Assembly (NCBI GenBank): GCA_030041225.1
Contig: JASHOG010000135.1
Coordinates: forward strand, 22,287 to 86,286
Length of the DNA stretch: 64,000 nt
Source of the DNA: Vulcanimicrobiota bacterium
GTDB taxonomy: Bacteria > Vulcanimicrobiota > Vulcanimicrobiia > Vulcanimicrobiales > Vulcanimicrobiaceae
Direction: 5' to 3'
Below the pieces are notes generated by a model. The model was not told the DNA's origin. It worked only from the letters and a program-made list of their open reading frames with translations, and did not search any database. Positions 50,638 to 59,999 of this stretch are shown piece by piece. Made by a program: the position numbers and the translations under genes. The first letter of the stretch is position 1. Each line of letters opens with the position of its first letter.

Positions 50638-52007
50638 TTCGCGCAGCGACGCGGCGCATCGATTCGAGCCTCGCCTTGGTGTGCGCGGTCGTTCTGTGTG
50701 CCGGTGCATGGATGACCTGGGCAACGCGCACGATCGGGCAACGTGGGGCGCAAGGCATCGAAGAGGTCGCCGCTGCAGCGGTTGCGCCGCTCGCGGCCTG
50801 GTTTGCATGGGCCCGCCCGCTCATCTTCCCTTACGGGCTCTATGTGATCGGAACGCCGCTCGACGTTCTCATGCAGATCGGAGGCGGGCATCGCGGAGCG
50901 ACCGTGGCGCGCCTGCTCGGAATCGTCTCCGCGATGGCGCTGGCCCTGTTCTCCGTGAGAACGCGTAGCGTGCGGCCGCCGCCGCGCGCCGTCGTCTGGG
51001 TTGCGATGCTGTGCGGTTGGATGTGCCTCTCGACGCTCTGGTCGCCTGGAGCCGATCCGGGAAGTGAGGCGCTGACCATGGTCATGCTGGTCGCACTCTA
51101 TCTGGTGCTGGCGACCTTTCCCACGCGGCAACGCGACGTCGTTCCGCTCCTTGGCTCCATTCTCTTGAGCGGCGTCATTGCGGCGGGTATCGGCATCTAC
51201 GAGCTGCACACCGGCGGCATGCAGACGGCGCAACAGCTACAGGACTCGCACCGGCTCACCGTCACCTTCGGGCAGTCGAGCCTCGATCCGAACATGTACG
51301 GCGACGGCCTGCTCCTGCCGTTTGCGATCGCGCTCATGTGGTTTTCGCGTGCAAAGCGGCTCCTTCACGCGCTCGCGGCGCTCGCTGCGATGGGGATCTT
51401 GCTTCTCGCTCTCGCGCTCGTCGGTTCACGTGACGCGACGATCGGCTTGGCGATCGTCACACTCGTTACGAGCGTGCTGCTGCGTTCATGGAAGCGCGTC
51501 CTCGTGCCCGTAACGGCGCTTGCCATCGGTGCAATCGCGCTCTTTCCAAACGTCATCGTTCGCGCGTTGGCGGACCAAGGCAACGGCGGCAGCGGCCGAA
51601 CCTCGATCTGGCGCGTCGGAGTAACGGCCTTCCTTCACCATCCTTTCCTCGGCACGGGTTCGGGAAGTTACGCGACGATCTACAACCAGTGGTACCTCAA
51701 GGTTTTCGAGCGCTATGACCTTGGCTGGGAGATGGCGTCACACGATATCTTCATCCACTACGGCGTGGAGTTTGGCGTCATCGGACTCGTGCTCGTGGTG
51801 GGCTGGTGCGCCTCACAGTGGCTGCTCGCGCGCGCGCTGCCGCGAATCGGCCTTCTCGGCGACGTTCGCGCCGTCTGCATCGCCTCGCTCGCGGGACTCG
51901 GTTTTGCTGCGTTTTTCATCGATCTCTTCGACGTGAAGTTTGTGTGGGTGCTCTTCGCTCTCATCGCACAGATGCGCACGGTGGCTCTCTGCGAGGCGAC
52001 GCCGTGA
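50634..52007 (+). CDS. O-antigen ligase/Wzy-type polymerase membrane protein
   Basis: A 457-residue protein with about eleven membrane helices. The Wzy_C/O-antigen ligase signature is in the large loop: FLGTGSGSYATIYNQW, then MASHDIFIHYGVEFGVIGL. It either polymerises repeat units or ligates glycan. The start is ATG 50634 overlapping the previous stop (ATGA), and the stop overlaps the next GTG. Confidence 0.85.
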   Translation: MIRAATRRIDSSLALVCAVVLCAGAWMTWATRTIGQRGAQGIEEVAAAAVAPLAAWFAWARPLIFPYGLYVIGTPLDVLMQIGGGHRGATVARLLGIVSAMALALFSVRTRSVRPPPRAVVWVAMLCGWMCLSTLWSPGADPGSEALTMVMLVALYLVLATFPTRQRDVVPLLGSILLSGVIAAGIGIYELHTGGMQTAQQLQDSHRLTVTFGQSSLDPNMYGDGLLLPFAIALMWFSRAKRLLHALAALAAMGILLLALALVGSRDATIGLAIVTLVTSVLLRSWKRVLVPVTALAIGAIALFPNVIVRALADQGNGGSGRTSIWRVGVTAFLHHPFLGTGSGSYATIYNQWYLKVFERYDLGWEMASHDIFIHYGVEFGVIGLVLVVGWCASQWLLARALPRIGLLGDVRAVCIASLAGLGFAAFFIDLFDVKFVWVLFALIAQMRTVALCEATP

Positions 52008-53083
52008 CCGTCGAATCGATCGGCTCCCTCTCGGGCTTCGAGCGCATTCGAAGTGAGTACGAACGTGTCTATGCGAGTGATCCCCAGCGTACCGTCTTCG
52101 TATCTTGGTCGTGGCTGCGTTCGTTTGTCGTGGCGATGCGGCGTCCATGGACACTGCTCGCCGTGCGCGACGGCGACGAGTACATCGCCTTTCTCTTCTT
52201 CGTCACGCACAGCGTCCGACTCGGGCCGCTCTGCCTGTACCGTGAGGTCGGCCTGGGTGCCTATCCAACGGCGGATTATACGGGTCTCGTGGTCGCCGGC
52301 GACGAGAGCGCAGCTATAGAGGCGCTCGGCGAGGCCCTCAAGCGCATCCGGTGGGACGTCATCCGCGCCCGAAGCATACGCGATCCTCGCATCGCGCGGC
52401 TCGTCGCCGTGGTCGGTAACGGGAACGTCGTCCGGCGTGAGGAGTCAACTGCGTGTCACGTCGTCGCGTTGCCGGAGAGCTGGAACGAGTTCGTCGAAAC
52501 ACATCCTCGAAAGAAGTCGCTTCGGTACGCGCTGCGCCGCATGAACGCGTGGAGCGCTGCGCGGTTCACGATCGCGAGCGACGAAACGATCGAGCGCGAC
52601 GTCGATGTGTTGCTCGCGCTGCACCATCAGCGTTGGAAGTCGAACCTCCGCAAAGCCCGGCGCACCTACGGCCGGCTCTTCAAGGAAGCATACCGGCGCG
52701 GGTGCTGTCGTCTCGGGGTGCTCTGGAGCGAGCAAGGGAAGCCCCTCGCCGCGCAGGCGGCGTTCGTCGATCCCGAGCGCACGTCGTGGGGTATCTACAT
52801 GCTGGCGTACGACCGTGCATCATCGCGCCGCTCGCCGGGTATCGGCATGCTCATGCGCGGTATCGAGCATGCGATCTCGCAGCGCTTTGCCGAGTACGAC
52901 TTTCTACGCGGAGATGAGGCCTACAAGGCTCGCTTCGGCTCCCAGATCCGTTGGTTGGAAAACTTCACGATCAGCCGTCCTTCACGGCGCGCCCGGGCCA
53001 CTGAGAGGGCCTGGAGCGCGACGATGCAGGCGAAGAGAACAGTTCGCAACATCCTTGTAGGAGGAGTCAGAGCAAGTGTCTGA
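52004..53083 (+). CDS. GNAT/FemAB-like acyltransferase
   Basis: A 359-residue protein of the BioF2/GNAT-like acyltransferase family found in exopolysaccharide loci. Marks: QRTVFVSWSWLRSFV near the N-terminus, the basic segment HPRKKSLRYALRRM, LHHQRWKS, and a C-terminal YDFLRGDEAYKARFG. It likely acylates a sugar or lipid-linked unit. The start is GTG 52004. It overlaps the next gene by eight bases. Confidence 0.82.
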   Translation: MTVESIGSLSGFERIRSEYERVYASDPQRTVFVSWSWLRSFVVAMRRPWTLLAVRDGDEYIAFLFFVTHSVRLGPLCLYREVGLGAYPTADYTGLVVAGDESAAIEALGEALKRIRWDVIRARSIRDPRIARLVAVVGNGNVVRREESTACHVVALPESWNEFVETHPRKKSLRYALRRMNAWSAARFTIASDETIERDVDVLLALHHQRWKSNLRKARRTYGRLFKEAYRRGCCRLGVLWSEQGKPLAAQAAFVDPERTSWGIYMLAYDRASSRRSPGIGMLMRGIEHAISQRFAEYDFLRGDEAYKARFGSQIRWLENFTISRPSRRARATERAWSATMQAKRTVRNILVGGVRASV

Positions 53084-54275
53084 GCGCAAGCCCCGCGTTC
53101 TCGTCCTGTCCCAGTTCTTCTCGCCGGAACCCTGCGCAGCCGCACACCGTATGGAGTCGCTCGCGCGCGCACTCGTCGCCGCCGGCATGGACGTCACCGT
53201 CCTCGCACCTATGCCAAGCTTTCCGTCCGGGCGCGTTGATGCCGCCTATCGCGGCAAAGTGTTCCTGCGAGAACGTCGCGACGGCATCGAGATCGTCAGG
53301 CTCCTGCACGTTGCGACCGCACGGCGCTACGGCCGCTACTTGGCGTGGCTCAGCTTCGCATTCCTCGCAACCCTGTACGGCGTGCTCTTCGCGAAGCGCT
53401 ACGACGTGGTGCTCATGACGTCGCCGCCGATCACGCTCGCCTTTCCGGCGATGGCCGTGCGCCTGCTTCGTGGCGCGAGGCTCGTCGTCGACGTGCGTGA
53501 CGTCTTTCCCGATCTGCCTATTCAGATGGGCGTATGGAAGGAGGAGGGGCTCATGGCGCGTCTCGTCGGGGGGCTCGTCAAGAAGCTCTACGCGCTGGCC
53601 TCGCTCGTGGTTCCGGTTACGCCGAGCGCAGCGGAGCGCGTACGTCGGCGCGCGGGAGCGACCGAGGTGTTCTTGGCACCCAACGGATGGGACCGCGTTG
53701 AGCCTCGCTCGGGCGTCATCAAGCGGAGAAACGGCGAGTTCGTCGCGACCTTCACGGGAAACTTCGGCGTCGCAAATGGACTCGATCTCCTACTTGACGC
53801 GGCGAAGCTCTTGAAGGACGACAACGTGCGCATCGCGCTCATCGGCGGCGGCGCAGACTACCACCACGTCACCGCGCGCATCGACCGGGAAGCGATCGAT
53901 AACGTCGATGTTTACGGCGTGAGATCCAGAGCAGAAGCGATGGGAGCGCTGGCCGAGTCAGATGCGGCGGTCTCAGTGCTCCGAGAAGGCATCACCGAAT
54001 GCATTCCCACCAAGCTTTTTGACGCGTTCATGGTCGAGCGCCCGGTCGTGCTCTCTGCGGCGGGCGAGGCGCGGCGCGTCGTCAGCGAAGCCGTCGGAGG
54101 CCTCTGCAGCGCGCCCGGAGATCCTCACTCGCTCGCCGACGCCGTGCGCCGTCTTACCGGCGATCGCGACCTCGCACGCGCGCTCGGCCGCGCGGGGCGG
54201 CGTTATGCGGCCGCTTTCGACCGAGACGCAATACTCGCAGGGCTCGCCTCGCGCATCTCCGCGCTCCTCGAGTGA
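53076..54275 (+). CDS. Family 4 glycosyltransferase (WbuB-like)
   Basis: A 399-residue GT-B enzyme. The N-terminus LVLSQFFSPEPCAAAHRM, VLAPMPSFPSGRV, and VDVRDVFPDLPIQMG are typical of WbuB-like enzymes that add N-acetylfucosamine-type or related sugars. The C-terminal half has TGNFGVANGLDLLLDAA and E-C-I-P-T-K-L-F-D-A-F at the donor site. The start is GTG 53076. Confidence 0.9.
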   Translation: MSERKPRVLVLSQFFSPEPCAAAHRMESLARALVAAGMDVTVLAPMPSFPSGRVDAAYRGKVFLRERRDGIEIVRLLHVATARRYGRYLAWLSFAFLATLYGVLFAKRYDVVLMTSPPITLAFPAMAVRLLRGARLVVDVRDVFPDLPIQMGVWKEEGLMARLVGGLVKKLYALASLVVPVTPSAAERVRRRAGATEVFLAPNGWDRVEPRSGVIKRRNGEFVATFTGNFGVANGLDLLLDAAKLLKDDNVRIALIGGGADYHHVTARIDREAIDNVDVYGVRSRAEAMGALAESDAAVSVLREGITECIPTKLFDAFMVERPVVLSAAGEARRVVSEAVGGLCSAPGDPHSLADAVRRLTGDRDLARALGRAGRRYAAAFDRDAILAGLASRISALLE

Positions 54276-55741
54276 TGCCGGCCCTGCGAGCGCGACTTGC
54301 GGCCGTGGCCGTGACGCTGCTCGTCTCGTGCGACGCCTCGGGTTCGGCACGCTCTACCGTCGTCGCTCAGTTACCGCAGGCCGGCGCACGTGCAGTTGCC
54401 GGCATGCCGACGCACGTGCAGAACTGGCTCTACGCATGCGCGAATGCCGATCAAACCTGCGTCGAGGCGCTCAACGTCGGCGTTGCTTCATCGTGGATTG
54501 CTTCGCACGCCGACTGGGCCGAAGTGTACTACGACGCCGACGACGACGTCACGTCTGCGCAGCTCGCTGCTTCGGGTGAGCGCCATCTCGTGATCTACGT
54601 CGATCCGAACATCGCGTGGCACTGCCCGCTGCCAAGCGGCTACGACGCGAGCTCGCCCGACTTTCCCGAAGACGGTAGCAATTGCAAGACGCCGGTAGCG
54701 CAGCACCTTCAGGCCGTAAGCGGCAGCTTTGCGCACGCGTACCTCCATCAGGAAAACGGTGACCGGCTCTTCGACCACGCCGATGGCCTTTACAAAGGAG
54801 AGGCGGGAGAGCCGCTCGATATCGGCGACCCGGGGGTGCAGGCAGCCTTTCACACGGTCACGCTCGAGAACCGGTACGCAACCGACGTCTTCGAAGACGA
54901 CGCAGGTGGGTCGTACAACTGCATCTTCGACGACGGCCGCTGTGCGGGCACGTACGGGCCCGCGCAGTATGACCCACCCGGATGCGACGGTAGCGGCGGC
55001 TACTGGTGCTACAAATACGGTGAGACGGCGATCGAGTGGGACAGGCAACCGGAGCCGCAGCAAGCGTACGCGAACGACGCGATCGCGCTTTCGAACGCGT
55101 CGGCGCTACCCGTGATCGGCAACGACGGGACCGGTACCGATGGTTACGATCTTCAGTGGTTGCGCTCGAATAACGTGCACGGCGCGATGGCAGAAGGAGC
55201 GTGGCGAGAGATCGCCGATACGCCCCGTTGGATCGCGCAAGCCGATGCGATCTTGCTCTACCACAGCCTCCACAAGTTCGTTGTTGAATACAGCGACGAC
55301 GAAAGCCGCCTCCTCTTCCAAATCGCAAGCCACTGGATCGTCTACGATCCGCGTTACTCGATCGAGGCTCTCACCGAGGTGAACCCGGCTGCTCGGAGCG
55401 CCGGTACGAACGATACAACCTTTCCCGAGGAGAGCATTGTCCCGACGCAGCCGCTCGTTGCAGCGCCGCCGAACGACGACGTCACCGCTTTCCAAGTCTC
55501 GCCGGGTCTCTTCGCCCGCGAGTACGCGCATTGTTACGAGAACGGCGTTTCGATTGGGCACTGTGCGGCGCTCGTGAACACGAGCGGCTCAGCCGCACGG
55601 ATATCAGGCCTCAGGCTTCGATACGCACACGTCCTCGTGAGAAACGCCGCCGCGACCTGGGCCGCCGGCGGCGCGCCGTTGTGGTCAGCCGGCGTACCGC
55701 AGGAGATCGACGCAAACTCAGGTCTTGTCCTCGCACAGTAG
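54275..55741 (+). CDS. Secreted or lipid-anchored protein, possibly glycoside-hydrolase-like
   Basis: A 488-residue protein with a hydrophobic leader ending in L-L-V-S-C-D (a lipobox, Cys near residue 19). The mature part has HLVIYVDPNIAWHC, an aromatic D/E-rich barrel-like layout, HSLHKFVVEY and a Cys-rich C-terminal segment. The layout resembles the hypothetical glycosyl hydrolases (GHL type) that accompany polysaccharide loci, but no catalytic pair can be assigned. Its start (TGATG) is coupled to the WbuB-like gene. It could trim or depolymerise the product. Confidence 0.5.
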   Translation: MPALRARLAAVAVTLLVSCDASGSARSTVVAQLPQAGARAVAGMPTHVQNWLYACANADQTCVEALNVGVASSWIASHADWAEVYYDADDDVTSAQLAASGERHLVIYVDPNIAWHCPLPSGYDASSPDFPEDGSNCKTPVAQHLQAVSGSFAHAYLHQENGDRLFDHADGLYKGEAGEPLDIGDPGVQAAFHTVTLENRYATDVFEDDAGGSYNCIFDDGRCAGTYGPAQYDPPGCDGSGGYWCYKYGETAIEWDRQPEPQQAYANDAIALSNASALPVIGNDGTGTDGYDLQWLRSNNVHGAMAEGAWREIADTPRWIAQADAILLYHSLHKFVVEYSDDESRLLFQIASHWIVYDPRYSIEALTEVNPAARSAGTNDTTFPEESIVPTQPLVAAPPNDDVTAFQVSPGLFAREYAHCYENGVSIGHCAALVNTSGSAARISGLRLRYAHVLVRNAAATWAAGGAPLWSAGVPQEIDANSGLVLAQ

Positions 55742-55789
55742 TCACGCCCAAGGTGTCTTTGTGAAAGGCTAACAACTACAACGAGAAGC

Positions 55790-56410
55790 ATGCACCGCAA
55801 GCCAACAAGTCACGAACGAATGACGGGGCAGCCGTGGGACGCCTCGTACCACGAAGGGCCTGCGCCTTGGGATATTGGCCGGCCTCAACCGTGGGTCGTG
55901 CGTCTAGGAGCCGAAGGTGGTTTTACCGGAACGGTACTCGACGTAGGCTGTGGAACCGGTGAGAACGCTCTTCATGTGGCCTCGCTGGGACTCTCGGTTC
56001 TCGGTATCGACGTGGCTGAGACCGCACTGGCAATAGCTCGAGAGAAGGCTCAGGAGCGCGGCATCGACGTCGTGTTTGCTTTAGCTGATGCGTTGCAGCT
56101 CGAGCGTCTAGGGCGCCGGTTTACGACACTGCTGGACTGCGGACTCTTCCATACCTTTGACGCCGATGAGCGACCCGTGTACGTGGCGAGTCTCGCCTCG
56201 GTGACCGAGCACGGCGGAACGTTATACATCTCCTGCTTTAGTGACGAGGGCCAGGATGTTGGCCCGCATCCCGTCAGTCAGAAGGAGCTTGCAGACGCGT
56301 TCAACGCAAGCGCCGTTTGGAGTATCGCCGGCATCGAGCCATTCCGTATTCAGACGAGGTTCCACGCCGACGGCGCACCAGCTTGGCTCGCGACGATCAA
56401 ACGGATCTAG
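55790..56410 (+). CDS. Class I SAM-dependent methyltransferase (thiopurine methyltransferase-like)
   Basis: A 206-residue enzyme. The SAM site is VLDVGCGTGENAL, with G-I-D-V-A-E after strand 2, and the N-terminal PWDIGRPQP is typical of TPMT-like methyltransferases, which act on thiols, selenium or tellurium. The start is ATG 55790; ATG 55820 (MTGQPWDASY) is possible. A 48-base gap separates it from the polysaccharide genes, so it may not belong to that operon. Confidence 0.85.
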   Translation: MHRKPTSHERMTGQPWDASYHEGPAPWDIGRPQPWVVRLGAEGGFTGTVLDVGCGTGENALHVASLGLSVLGIDVAETALAIAREKAQERGIDVVFALADALQLERLGRRFTTLLDCGLFHTFDADERPVYVASLASVTEHGGTLYISCFSDEGQDVGPHPVSQKELADAFNASAVWSIAGIEPFRIQTRFHADGAPAWLATIKRI

Positions 56411-56437
56411 GCGGCGCTGGGAATGCTACAGCGCCGC
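56411..56437. terminator. Nine-base-pair hairpin between convergent genes
   Basis: GCGGCGCTG (56411-56419), loop of nine, CAGCGCCGC (56429-56437), directly after the methyltransferase stop and overlapping the last codons of ugd on the other strand. There is no T run, so it may work in both directions as a pause or a factor-assisted terminator. Confidence 0.4.
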
Positions 56438-57805
56438 GGCGATCGCCGGGTCGGCGGAAAGAGCCGCTGCGCGAGAAGGCAGGGGATGCACTGCCCGCGC
56501 AGCCGCGCGGCCCACGCCGATGTAGCGCAGCCCCACGGCAGTGATCGCAGAGGCATCGCACATATTGCGCGCGTCGACGAAGAGATCTCCGCTCATGCGC
56601 TGCTTCAGCGATGAAAAATCAAGCCTCGCGTACTCTTCCCACTCTGTCGCGACCAGAACTGCATCGGCGCCGTCGGCGGCGTCGTACGCATCGGCACAGA
56701 ACTCCACGCGCTCGCCCAGGATCCTTCGGGCCGCCTTGACGGCCACCGGGTCGTGAGCGCTCACGACGGCGCCGCGTTCCAGGAGCTGCGCGATGAGTGC
56801 AAGCGCCGGCGATTCACGAACGTCGTCGGTTTTCGGCTTGAAGGCCAGACCGAGGACGGCGATACGGCGTCCGCTTAGGCCACCGAGCGCGCGACGCAGG
56901 TTTCCAACGACGCTCTCGACACGGCCGCGATTCACTTCCAGCACCGTCGGGAGTAGGCGTAGCGAGAGACCGCGATTCTGGGCGGTGTCGATCAGGGCGC
57001 AGACGTCCTTTGGAAAGCACGACCCACCGAAGCCAAGCCCAGCATTGAAGGAGGCTGTCCCGATCCGGTGATCGGCACCGGCGCCGCGTACGACGCCGGT
57101 GACATCGGCCCCGATGCGTTCGCAGAGATCGGCGATCTCGTTGATGAAGGAAATCTTCGTCGCAAGAAAGGCATTCGAGGCATACTTGATCATCTCGGAG
57201 GTGCGGATGTCGGTCACGATAACGCGTGCGCGCAGCGGCGCGTAAAGCGCGCGCATCCTTGCGATCGCGAGCGGGTCCTGCGCGCCGATGATGATGCGAT
57301 CCGGACGCCGGAAGTCGGCGATCGCCGAACCTTCACGCAGAAACTCCGGATTCGAGACGATGAGCGTGCGCGCACCGTGCGCATACTCGCGAAGGATCGC
57401 AGCGACAGTCTCCGCCGTCCCGACGGGAACGGTCGACTTCATGATGACGATCGCATCTCTCGTCAGCGACTCGGCGATCTGACGGGCTGCAAGTTTCACC
57501 GCGGAGAGATCGCACGAGCCGTCTGCATTCATAGGTGTCCCGACGGCAATGAAGACGAACTCGGCTCCATCGACCGCCTCGGCCGTCGAACTCGAGATAC
57601 GCAAGCGCTGCAGCTTGCCGTTACGCCCGACGAGCTCGCGCAAGCCGGGCTCGAAAAAAGGGAGCTCGCCGCGCGAGAGCATAGCAACGCGCTCGGCGTC
57701 AGTATCGACGCAGACAACGCGATTGCCGATCTCGGCGAGGCACGCCGCTGTCACGAGTCCGACGTAGCCGGCTCCGATGACCGTGATGCGATGCTTGTGG
57801 CGCAT
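56426..57805 (-). CDS. ugd: UDP-glucose 6-dehydrogenase
   Basis: A 459-residue NAD-dependent enzyme that makes UDP-glucuronate. Marks: VIGAGYVGLVTAACLAEIG, the conserved KYASNAFLATKISFINEIADL, and the catalytic Cys in GFGGSCFPKDV (Cys263), intact, unlike the homologue at 47990. Also GLAFKPKTDDVRESP. Length is somewhat above usual (C-terminal Ala-rich tail). It ends the minus-strand operon that starts with the regulators at 62.9 kb. Confidence 0.95.
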   Translation of the reverse strand: MRHKHRITVIGAGYVGLVTAACLAEIGNRVVCVDTDAERVAMLSRGELPFFEPGLRELVGRNGKLQRLRISSSTAEAVDGAEFVFIAVGTPMNADGSCDLSAVKLAARQIAESLTRDAIVIMKSTVPVGTAETVAAILREYAHGARTLIVSNPEFLREGSAIADFRRPDRIIIGAQDPLAIARMRALYAPLRARVIVTDIRTSEMIKYASNAFLATKISFINEIADLCERIGADVTGVVRGAGADHRIGTASFNAGLGFGGSCFPKDVCALIDTAQNRGLSLRLLPTVLEVNRGRVESVVGNLRRALGGLSGRRIAVLGLAFKPKTDDVRESPALALIAQLLERGAVVSAHDPVAVKAARRILGERVEFCADAYDAADGADAVLVATEWEEYARLDFSSLKQRMSGDLFVDARNMCDASAITAVGLRYIGVGRAAARAVHPLPSRAAALSADPAIAAAL

Positions 57806-57813
57806 TCCTATAC

Positions 57814-58926
57814 TTAGGGTAGCCCGACGTACCCGGTCCGAGGAGGGACCTCCGACCCGTTGTCCTGGTAGCCGAGTCCCGGTCGGCAGGCGGCATAGAG
57901 ACCCGCATACTCCAACGCAACTCGCTCGATGGAGAAATGTTCGCGAGCTGCCGCGACTTGCTCACCCGAAGGAGGCGCTTCGCCGAGTGCCGTCTCGATG
58001 GCTCGTGCTATCGAGGCCGGACTGAAGTCGTGGCTGAGCCGCGCGCCGTGACGCGCCAGCTCCTGTGCGCCGGGCCACGGCGTACTCACGACGCGAGCTC
58101 CCGCGCACAGCGCTTCGATGAGGGAGAGGGGCATTGCCTCACTGTGTGACGTGTTGAGCACGAGATCGGTCTCACCGAGCAACGTCATCACGTCACGGCG
58201 ATAACCGAGTAGATGAAGTCGCTCGCCGACACCGAGACGCTTCGCCTGCCGCACGAGGCTTTCGCGCGCGCTTCCTTCACCGGCAATCGTCAGGTGAATC
58301 TCGGGCGGGAGGAGGGCAAGCGCTTCGATCGCGCCGTCGTATCCCTTCACCGGCTCGAGCCTGCCGATTGCCAAAATGCTGCGTGTCGTACGATCGCGGC
58401 TCCTACGAACCCGAAGAGCATCAAGCTCGATCCCGTTCGGAATGACGGCGAGGCGGTCCGAGGCGACACCCTCGTGCTGCGCGATGCGCTGCGCATGCAC
58501 CTGAGAGAACGCGCAGACGCGCGCGGTCCCGCGATGAAGCAGGCGCGTCAGCCCGCGCTTGAGCGCTCCCTCGTCGAACGCGTTGCCGTGCTCCGTATGA
58601 ACGACACAGCGTGCCCTCGCGAAGAGTGCCGCAAGGCGCCCCCAGTGCTTCGCATGCGCAAGGTGCGTGTGGACGACGTCGGGGCGCAAGGCTCGCAGCA
58701 GATGCACGAGGCGGAAGAAGAAGGCGGGGCCACCGCCCCGAGCACGCGCGCCGTTGCGCCGGCGGCCGGCGGAGAGGATTGGAAGATCCTCGGGAACGCG
58801 AGCCGGCTCGTAGATCGCAAGAACGACGGCATCGATCCCGATGCGGCGCTGCGCGCGAGCGAGTGCCTCCACGAGGCGCTCGCCGCCGTAGGTTCCTATC
58901 TCGGAGACGACGTGAACGACTCGCAC
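57814..58926 (-). CDS. Family 4 glycosyltransferase
   Basis: A 370-residue GT-B enzyme. N-terminal VVHVVSEIGTYGGERLVEAL and THLAHAKHWGRLAALFA; C-terminal AIGRLEPVKGYDGAIEAL, IAGEGSARESL, and SEAMPLSLIEALCAGA (donor-site E-x7-E). The start could be GTG 58926 or TTG 58929. It lies nine bases after the previous gene and eight before ugd, so the three are one operon. Confidence 0.9.
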   Translation of the reverse strand: MRVVHVVSEIGTYGGERLVEALARAQRRIGIDAVVLAIYEPARVPEDLPILSAGRRRNGARARGGGPAFFFRLVHLLRALRPDVVHTHLAHAKHWGRLAALFARARCVVHTEHGNAFDEGALKRGLTRLLHRGTARVCAFSQVHAQRIAQHEGVASDRLAVIPNGIELDALRVRRSRDRTTRSILAIGRLEPVKGYDGAIEALALLPPEIHLTIAGEGSARESLVRQAKRLGVGERLHLLGYRRDVMTLLGETDLVLNTSHSEAMPLSLIEALCAGARVVSTPWPGAQELARHGARLSHDFSPASIARAIETALGEAPPSGEQVAAAREHFSIERVALEYAGLYAACRPGLGYQDNGSEVPPRTGYVGLP

Positions 58927-58935
58927 CAAATCACC

Positions 58936-59988
58936 CTATGCTGCGATGCTCTGTGCGTACCAGCTCGTGAGCTGGTCGGCCCAGGTATCGACGGAGAGTC
59001 GTGAGGCAATCGCGGGCGCAAGCGGCGAGCTTTCGCGCGAGAGCGCACGCTCGAGTGCGGCGGCGAAGGCCCGCGTGTCCTCGGGGTCGACGAGCAGCGT
59101 TCCCTCGTCACCGGAGAGCGCGGCTGTAATACCGGGCAGTGGCGTAGCTACGGCGGGAAGCCCGCATCCACGAGCCTCAAGCAATGCGTAGGTGACGGTC
59201 TCGATCCGGCTGGGAAGCGCGAGAGCATCTGCGGCCCAGAGCAACTCCCGCATGTCGAACACCGAACCAGCGTCGATCGTGCGCGCATCGCGCAGGAGTT
59301 GCAGCGACTGCGCGGATGGAGCGACAAGGAGAACATGAGGGCGCGACGCTATTACGCCGAGCGCGGCGGCGAGGCGGTCAGCACCCTTCACTCGAGCGTC
59401 GCGCCCGAAGAACGCTATGACACGGTCGCGCGGTGCTAGGCCGTAGCGAAGCCGCGCCGCCGCGCGCTCGCGCAAGGTCGGGGGGCGAAAATGCGCGAGG
59501 TCGACGCCGTTGGGAAGCTCGGTGATGCGTGCTGCGGGAACGCCGTACCGTTCGAGATACCGCACGAGATCCGGCGAAACGCAGAAGAACCGCTCGACGA
59601 GGCGCTTCGCGCTCGCGTACTTGAAGCGGCGCGCGAGATCTCGCGCGCCGCTCGCGTGCGTTACGCCCGAATGCAGGTGCCAGGCTGTCCGCGCACGAGA
59701 CGCGGCGGCGCCGAGCGTTGCGGGAAGCATCCACGACATGAAGTGCGCGTGCACGACTGCAGGGGCCGCCTGCACGACGGCCGCCGTGACATCCAAGGCG
59801 GCCTTGGCGTGTATCACGCGTACACCGTGCTCACGCAACGTCCGCGCCCATGGATAGCCCGCGCATTCTTGCGGGCAGAGCAGCGCGGTCTCGAACTCGT
59901 CGCGGCGCGCGAGACTCGCAAGCGCGGACGTGAACCCGCCGCCGGCGGCGTTCTTGAAGGCCGCAACGTGAAGAACGAGAGGCTTCAC
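58936..59988 (-). CDS. Family 4 glycosyltransferase
   Basis: A 350-residue GT-B enzyme. N-terminal LHVAAFKNAAGGGFTSALAS and VVHAHFMSWMLPATLG; central ELPNGVDLAHFRP; C-terminal FFGRDARVKGADRLAAAL and PSRIETVTYALLEARGCGLP at the donor site. The GTG start is preceded by GAGAGA. It follows the diguanylate cyclase gene by 11 bases. Confidence 0.9.
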   Translation of the reverse strand: MKPLVLHVAAFKNAAGGGFTSALASLARRDEFETALLCPQECAGYPWARTLREHGVRVIHAKAALDVTAAVVQAAPAVVHAHFMSWMLPATLGAAASRARTAWHLHSGVTHASGARDLARRFKYASAKRLVERFFCVSPDLVRYLERYGVPAARITELPNGVDLAHFRPPTLRERAAARLRYGLAPRDRVIAFFGRDARVKGADRLAAALGVIASRPHVLLVAPSAQSLQLLRDARTIDAGSVFDMRELLWAADALALPSRIETVTYALLEARGCGLPAVATPLPGITAALSGDEGTLLVDPEDTRAFAAALERALSRESSPLAPAIASRLSVDTWADQLTSWYAQSIAA

Positions 59989-59999
59989 GCGTGTCTCTC